Shown: positions 6,322 through 8,707 of the stretch, piece by piece
Layout of the letters: every line of letters begins with the position of its first letter
How positions within the stretch are numbered: the first letter of the stretch is position 1
From: Arcobacter sp. UBA7394
Lineage (GTDB): Bacteria > Campylobacterota > Campylobacteria > Campylobacterales > Arcobacteraceae
DNA: 8,707 nt
Direction of reading: 5' to 3'
NCBI GenBank assembly: GCA_002470185.1
Contig: DKNG01000217.1
Span: 1-8,707 of the forward strand
Notes under the pieces: generated by a model
What the model saw: only the letters and a program-made list of their open reading frames with translations
Told to the model about the DNA's origin: nothing
Database searches by the model: none
Position numbers and translations under genes: made by a program

Positions 6322-6327
6322 GGAGGA
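6322..6327 (+). promoter_or_regulatory. Strong ribosome binding site that fixes the channel start
   Basis: GGAGGA lies four bases before the ATG at 6332. An in-frame ATG at 6320 overlaps this site and would add MEEF before the signal peptide. The position of the Shine-Dalgarno sequence and the normal look of MYKIFLSLLL as a signal-peptide start favour 6332. Confidence 0.75.
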
Positions 6328-6331
6328 ATTT

Positions 6332-7693
6332 ATGTATAAAATTTTCTTATCTTTATTGTTGTTTTCAACACTTTATTCACAAACTGTAAACTTCGCAGAA
6401 GTGTTGGATTTAACAATAAATAATAACAAAGAATTAAAAAATCAAAAACTTAATATAGAAATATCAAAATTAAATATAAAAGAAATCAATGCTATTAAAT
6501 ATGGTAAATTAACTTTTACTGAGGAAGTAAGTAGAACAAACCATGCAGGGCATGTTTTTAATTCTAAACTATCTTCAAGAGAAGCATCGTTTAATGATTT
6601 TGGAGCAGGAGATTTTACTGGAAGTTCTAGTTTAAGAGTTGAACCAAATAATCTTAATTATCCAGAAGATAGAAATAACTTCAATACTAAACTAGCTTAT
6701 GATTTACCAATATTTACAGGATTTAAAATCTCAAATCAAAAAGAGATATTAAAACTACAACAAAAAGCTACAGAAGTAAAATATACTCTTAATAAAAAAC
6801 AACTCTCATATGAAGTTCTAAAAGCATACAATGCAGCAGTAGTTTCAAAAGAGTTCATAAAAGCTGTTAAAAAAGCAAAAGAAGCCATATCTTACGTAGT
6901 TAAATCTGCAAATGCCTTTCACAAAGAAGGACTTGTTACAAAAATCGATGTAAAACAAGCAAAAGTTTATGAACTTAATACTAATAGTAAATTAATTGAT
7001 GCACAAAACAAATTTGATTTATCAATAGCATATCTTAAGTTCTTAACTTCAAAAGATGATATTAAAGATGTAAGTGAATTAAAATATATTTATTGTGATA
7101 TTTCAAATAGAGATAATATTTATAAAAGAGCTTACAAAAATCGAGATGAATTAAAAATGCAAGAGTTTAATAAAAAAGCCATGGAAAAAAATATTAACAT
7201 CAGTAATAGTGAATACTATCCAAGTGTTTATTCACATCTTGAATATGGTTTTAATGACAACAGATTAACTCTAGAGAATGATAAAGATTACTATATGGCA
7301 ATGATTGGTTTAAACTATACACTTTTTGATAATACAAGAAATGTAAAAAAACAAAAAAGTAAAATTCAATTTCAAAAAGCTATTTTGGATTATGAACATT
7401 TAAAAGATGCTATCAAACTTGATTTAGATAAAGCCTTGTTAGATTTAAAATCTAAAGAAAAAATCCTAAAAGAGAAAAAACTTGCAAAAGATTTAGCACA
7501 AGAGGTTTTCGATCAATCTACTCTTATGTATAAAAATCAATTAATAGCAATGACAAACTTACTAGAACAAGAAGCTAATCTTAGAAAAAATGAAGCAGAA
7601 TTAATCGTAGCTAAATTTGAAATAACTTTAGCCTTAGCTAAAGTAGCAACAGTTCTAGGTGTTGACTTTTCAAATACAATTTATAATAAATAA
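6332..7693 (+). CDS. TolC-family outer membrane efflux channel protein
   Basis: A 453-residue outer-membrane factor, the exit duct of a tripartite pump. A signal peptide is clear at the N-terminus (MYKIFLSLLLFSTLYSQ), with no lipobox Cys. The two repeated halves of the family can be seen: each has a long charged coiled-coil region, and each has the strand motif before the helical hairpin, YDLPIFTGFKISNQKEI in the first half (around residue 128) and YTLFDNTRNVKKQKSKI in the second (around residue 330). The region around NHAGHVFNSKLSSREASFND (about 69-88) is an extended Ser/Gly-rich stretch I associate with Campylobacterota TolC proteins. Length is typical (TolC about 470). The next gene starts 12 bases downstream, and its ribosome site overlaps this stop codon, so the two are co-transcribed. 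The exported substrate cannot be told from the sequence. Confidence 0.9.
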   Translation: MYKIFLSLLLFSTLYSQTVNFAEVLDLTINNNKELKNQKLNIEISKLNIKEINAIKYGKLTFTEEVSRTNHAGHVFNSKLSSREASFNDFGAGDFTGSSSLRVEPNNLNYPEDRNNFNTKLAYDLPIFTGFKISNQKEILKLQQKATEVKYTLNKKQLSYEVLKAYNAAVVSKEFIKAVKKAKEAISYVVKSANAFHKEGLVTKIDVKQAKVYELNTNSKLIDAQNKFDLSIAYLKFLTSKDDIKDVSELKYIYCDISNRDNIYKRAYKNRDELKMQEFNKKAMEKNINISNSEYYPSVYSHLEYGFNDNRLTLENDKDYYMAMIGLNYTLFDNTRNVKKQKSKIQFQKAILDYEHLKDAIKLDLDKALLDLKSKEKILKEKKLAKDLAQEVFDQSTLMYKNQLIAMTNLLEQEANLRKNEAELIVAKFEITLALAKVATVLGVDFSNTIYNK

Positions 7694-7705
7694 AGGCAAA
7701 TTAAG

Positions 7706-8470
7706 ATGATAAAAAAAATACTATTAACTCTAACAATATTTTTATACGCACAAGGAAATGAAATAGAATTATCAGGAACAGTGATTTCTGATAATGAAAA
7801 AGTAATTACAAGTAGAAATATGGGTTTTATCAAAAATGTATATGTTGTTGAGGGTTCTTTTGTAAAAAAAGGTCAACTTCTATACGAAATTGATTCCTCA
7901 AGTATTGACTCTAAAAAACAAGAAGCTTTACTAAATCTAGAGATTCAACAAAATAAATTAGATAATATTCAAACAAACTACAATAGATATAAAAGATTAT
8001 ATGCTCAAGATTTAGTACCTAAATATGATGTAGAACAATTAGAATTAAATCTATTGAATGTAAAAAATATGATTTCTATTGCAAAAGCAAAACTAAAAGA
8101 AGTTAATGCACTGTATGATTATTCAAAAATAAAAGCTCCCAATAATGGTCTTATTATCAAAAAATCAATAAAAGCTGGAGAAATGGCGCTACCTAGTGTA
8201 CCTGCACTTATTTTATCAGATTTAGGAAGCTTAAAAATCAAAACAGAAATCTCTGAAAATAATCTAAATAGCATAAAATTAGGACAAGAAGTAAAAGTAA
8301 ATATTCCATCTATTAAGTTAAAAACATTAGGAAAAATATCAGCAATTATTCCTAATATAAACTCAATGACTCACTCTTTTACTCTAAAAATCTCATTTAA
8401 TGCTCAAGACAAAAAAGTATACCCAGGAATGTATTCAAAACTTTATTTAGAACTAGAAGATGAGAAATAA
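7706..8470 (+). CDS. RND efflux periplasmic adaptor subunit (membrane fusion protein), short form
   Basis: A 254-residue adaptor that bridges the inner-membrane pump and the outer-membrane channel. Domains in order: a short signal peptide (1-17, IKKILLTLTIFLYAQG), then the first lipoyl half (about 38-66, GFIKNVYVVEGSFVKKGQLL). A coiled-coil hairpin (about 68-136) is followed by the second lipoyl half (140-170, YSKIKAPNNGLIIKK then AGEMALPSVPALILSD). A beta-barrel domain (about 174-250) ends in YPGMYSKLYLEL. It stops there, so it lacks most of the membrane-proximal domain seen in AcrA-like adaptors, which run to about 370 residues. No Cys follows the signal peptide, so lipid anchoring is not expected; the hydrophobic N-terminus may stay uncleaved as an anchor. 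A ribosome site AAGG (7693-7696) nine bases before the ATG overlaps the preceding stop. Confidence 0.9.
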   Translation: MIKKILLTLTIFLYAQGNEIELSGTVISDNEKVITSRNMGFIKNVYVVEGSFVKKGQLLYEIDSSSIDSKKQEALLNLEIQQNKLDNIQTNYNRYKRLYAQDLVPKYDVEQLELNLLNVKNMISIAKAKLKEVNALYDYSKIKAPNNGLIIKKSIKAGEMALPSVPALILSDLGSLKIKTEISENNLNSIKLGQEVKVNIPSIKLKTLGKISAIIPNINSMTHSFTLKISFNAQDKKVYPGMYSKLYLELEDEK

Positions 8471-8471
8471 C

Positions 8472-8707
8472 ATGAATGAAAAAGAGTTCTCCCAAAACAT
8501 AAATAAAGATTTAAATATTGCAGGTAGATTATCACTTGGTTTTATAAATCATCCTTTAACTGCTATTTCAATATTTTTTATTTTAGCCCTTGGATATATT
8601 TCTTTGATTTTAATGCCAAGAGAAGAAAACCCACAAATTAAAGTAAGTGGCGGAGCTGTTATTGTTGCAATGCCAGGAGCAAAGCCTAGTGAAATACAAA
8701 AAGTAAT
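8472..8707 (+). CDS. RND efflux pump permease, N-terminal fragment (3' end outside window)
   Basis: The first 78 codons of what is normally a protein of about 1000 residues: the proton-driven inner-membrane pump of the tripartite exporter. A cytoplasmic N-terminus (1-27) is followed by the first membrane helix (about 28-47, PLTAISIFFILALGYISLIL). Next comes MPREENPQIKVSGGAVIVAM and PGAKPSEIQKV, the typical opening of the first periplasmic porter subdomain of HAE-type RND pumps. The start is one base after the adaptor stop, implying translational coupling; only a weak purine stretch (8456-8467) serves as ribosome site. An in-frame ATG at 8460 would overlap the adaptor by 11 bases and is a possible alternative start. 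The window ends inside the gene, so integrity and substrate class cannot be judged. Confidence 0.9.
   Translation, partial: MNEKEFSQNINKDLNIAGRLSLGFINHPLTAISIFFILALGYISLILMPREENPQIKVSGGAVIVAMPGAKPSEIQKV

Noticed and set aside
6198..6331. Operator palindrome for the efflux operon in the gap after the kinase
   Set aside because: Only imperfect AT-rich symmetry is visible beyond the AGTACT hexamer at 6261; nothing stands out from background.

Overview
The window is strongly AT-rich and looks like chromosomal DNA of a motile, Gram-negative Campylobacterota bacterium, most likely of the Arcobacter group. This rests on base composition, TATAAT boxes without a recognisable -35, a stand-alone fliP, a PAS kinase of the 'GNIAHQWRQPL' type common in that phylum, and the style of the RND/TolC proteins. 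The genus is an inference.

Layout. (1) 1-1197: 3' two thirds of the cell-elongation transpeptidase PBP2 (mrdA), cut by the window edge. It converges on (2) an AraC-family regulator on the minus strand (1206-1997), with a small shared hairpin between the two stop codons. (3) The regulator is divergent from a membrane permease of the nucleoside-recognition/Gate type (2114-3007). The 116-base gap carries a candidate promoter for each gene, so the pair probably forms a self-contained regulator/transporter module. (4) fliP (3090-3821), a flagellar export-gate subunit with a TTG start, stands alone and is followed by a short SlyD/FkpB-type FKBP prolyl isomerase (3872-4294). (5) A soluble triple-PAS histidine kinase (4341-6197) has its own -10 box and ends in a 12-bp hairpin. 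(6) A tripartite efflux operon starts after that hairpin: TolC-type outer-membrane channel (6332-7693), short periplasmic adaptor (7706-8470) and the first 78 codons of an RND pump (8472 to the window end).

How they fit together. The last three genes encode all three parts of one envelope-spanning exporter and are packed with 12-base and 1-base gaps. The kinase just upstream is separated from them by a likely terminator and has no response regulator in view. The remaining genes are housekeeping (wall synthesis, flagellar export, folding).

No intergenic stretch exceeds about 135 bases. I found no tRNA, rRNA, CRISPR array, insertion sequence or phage gene. I do not see a clearly new system. 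The least-explained parts are the AraC/Gate-permease pair with its internally duplicated membrane motif, an 18-bp perfect palindrome at the permease stop codon, and the partnerless kinase.
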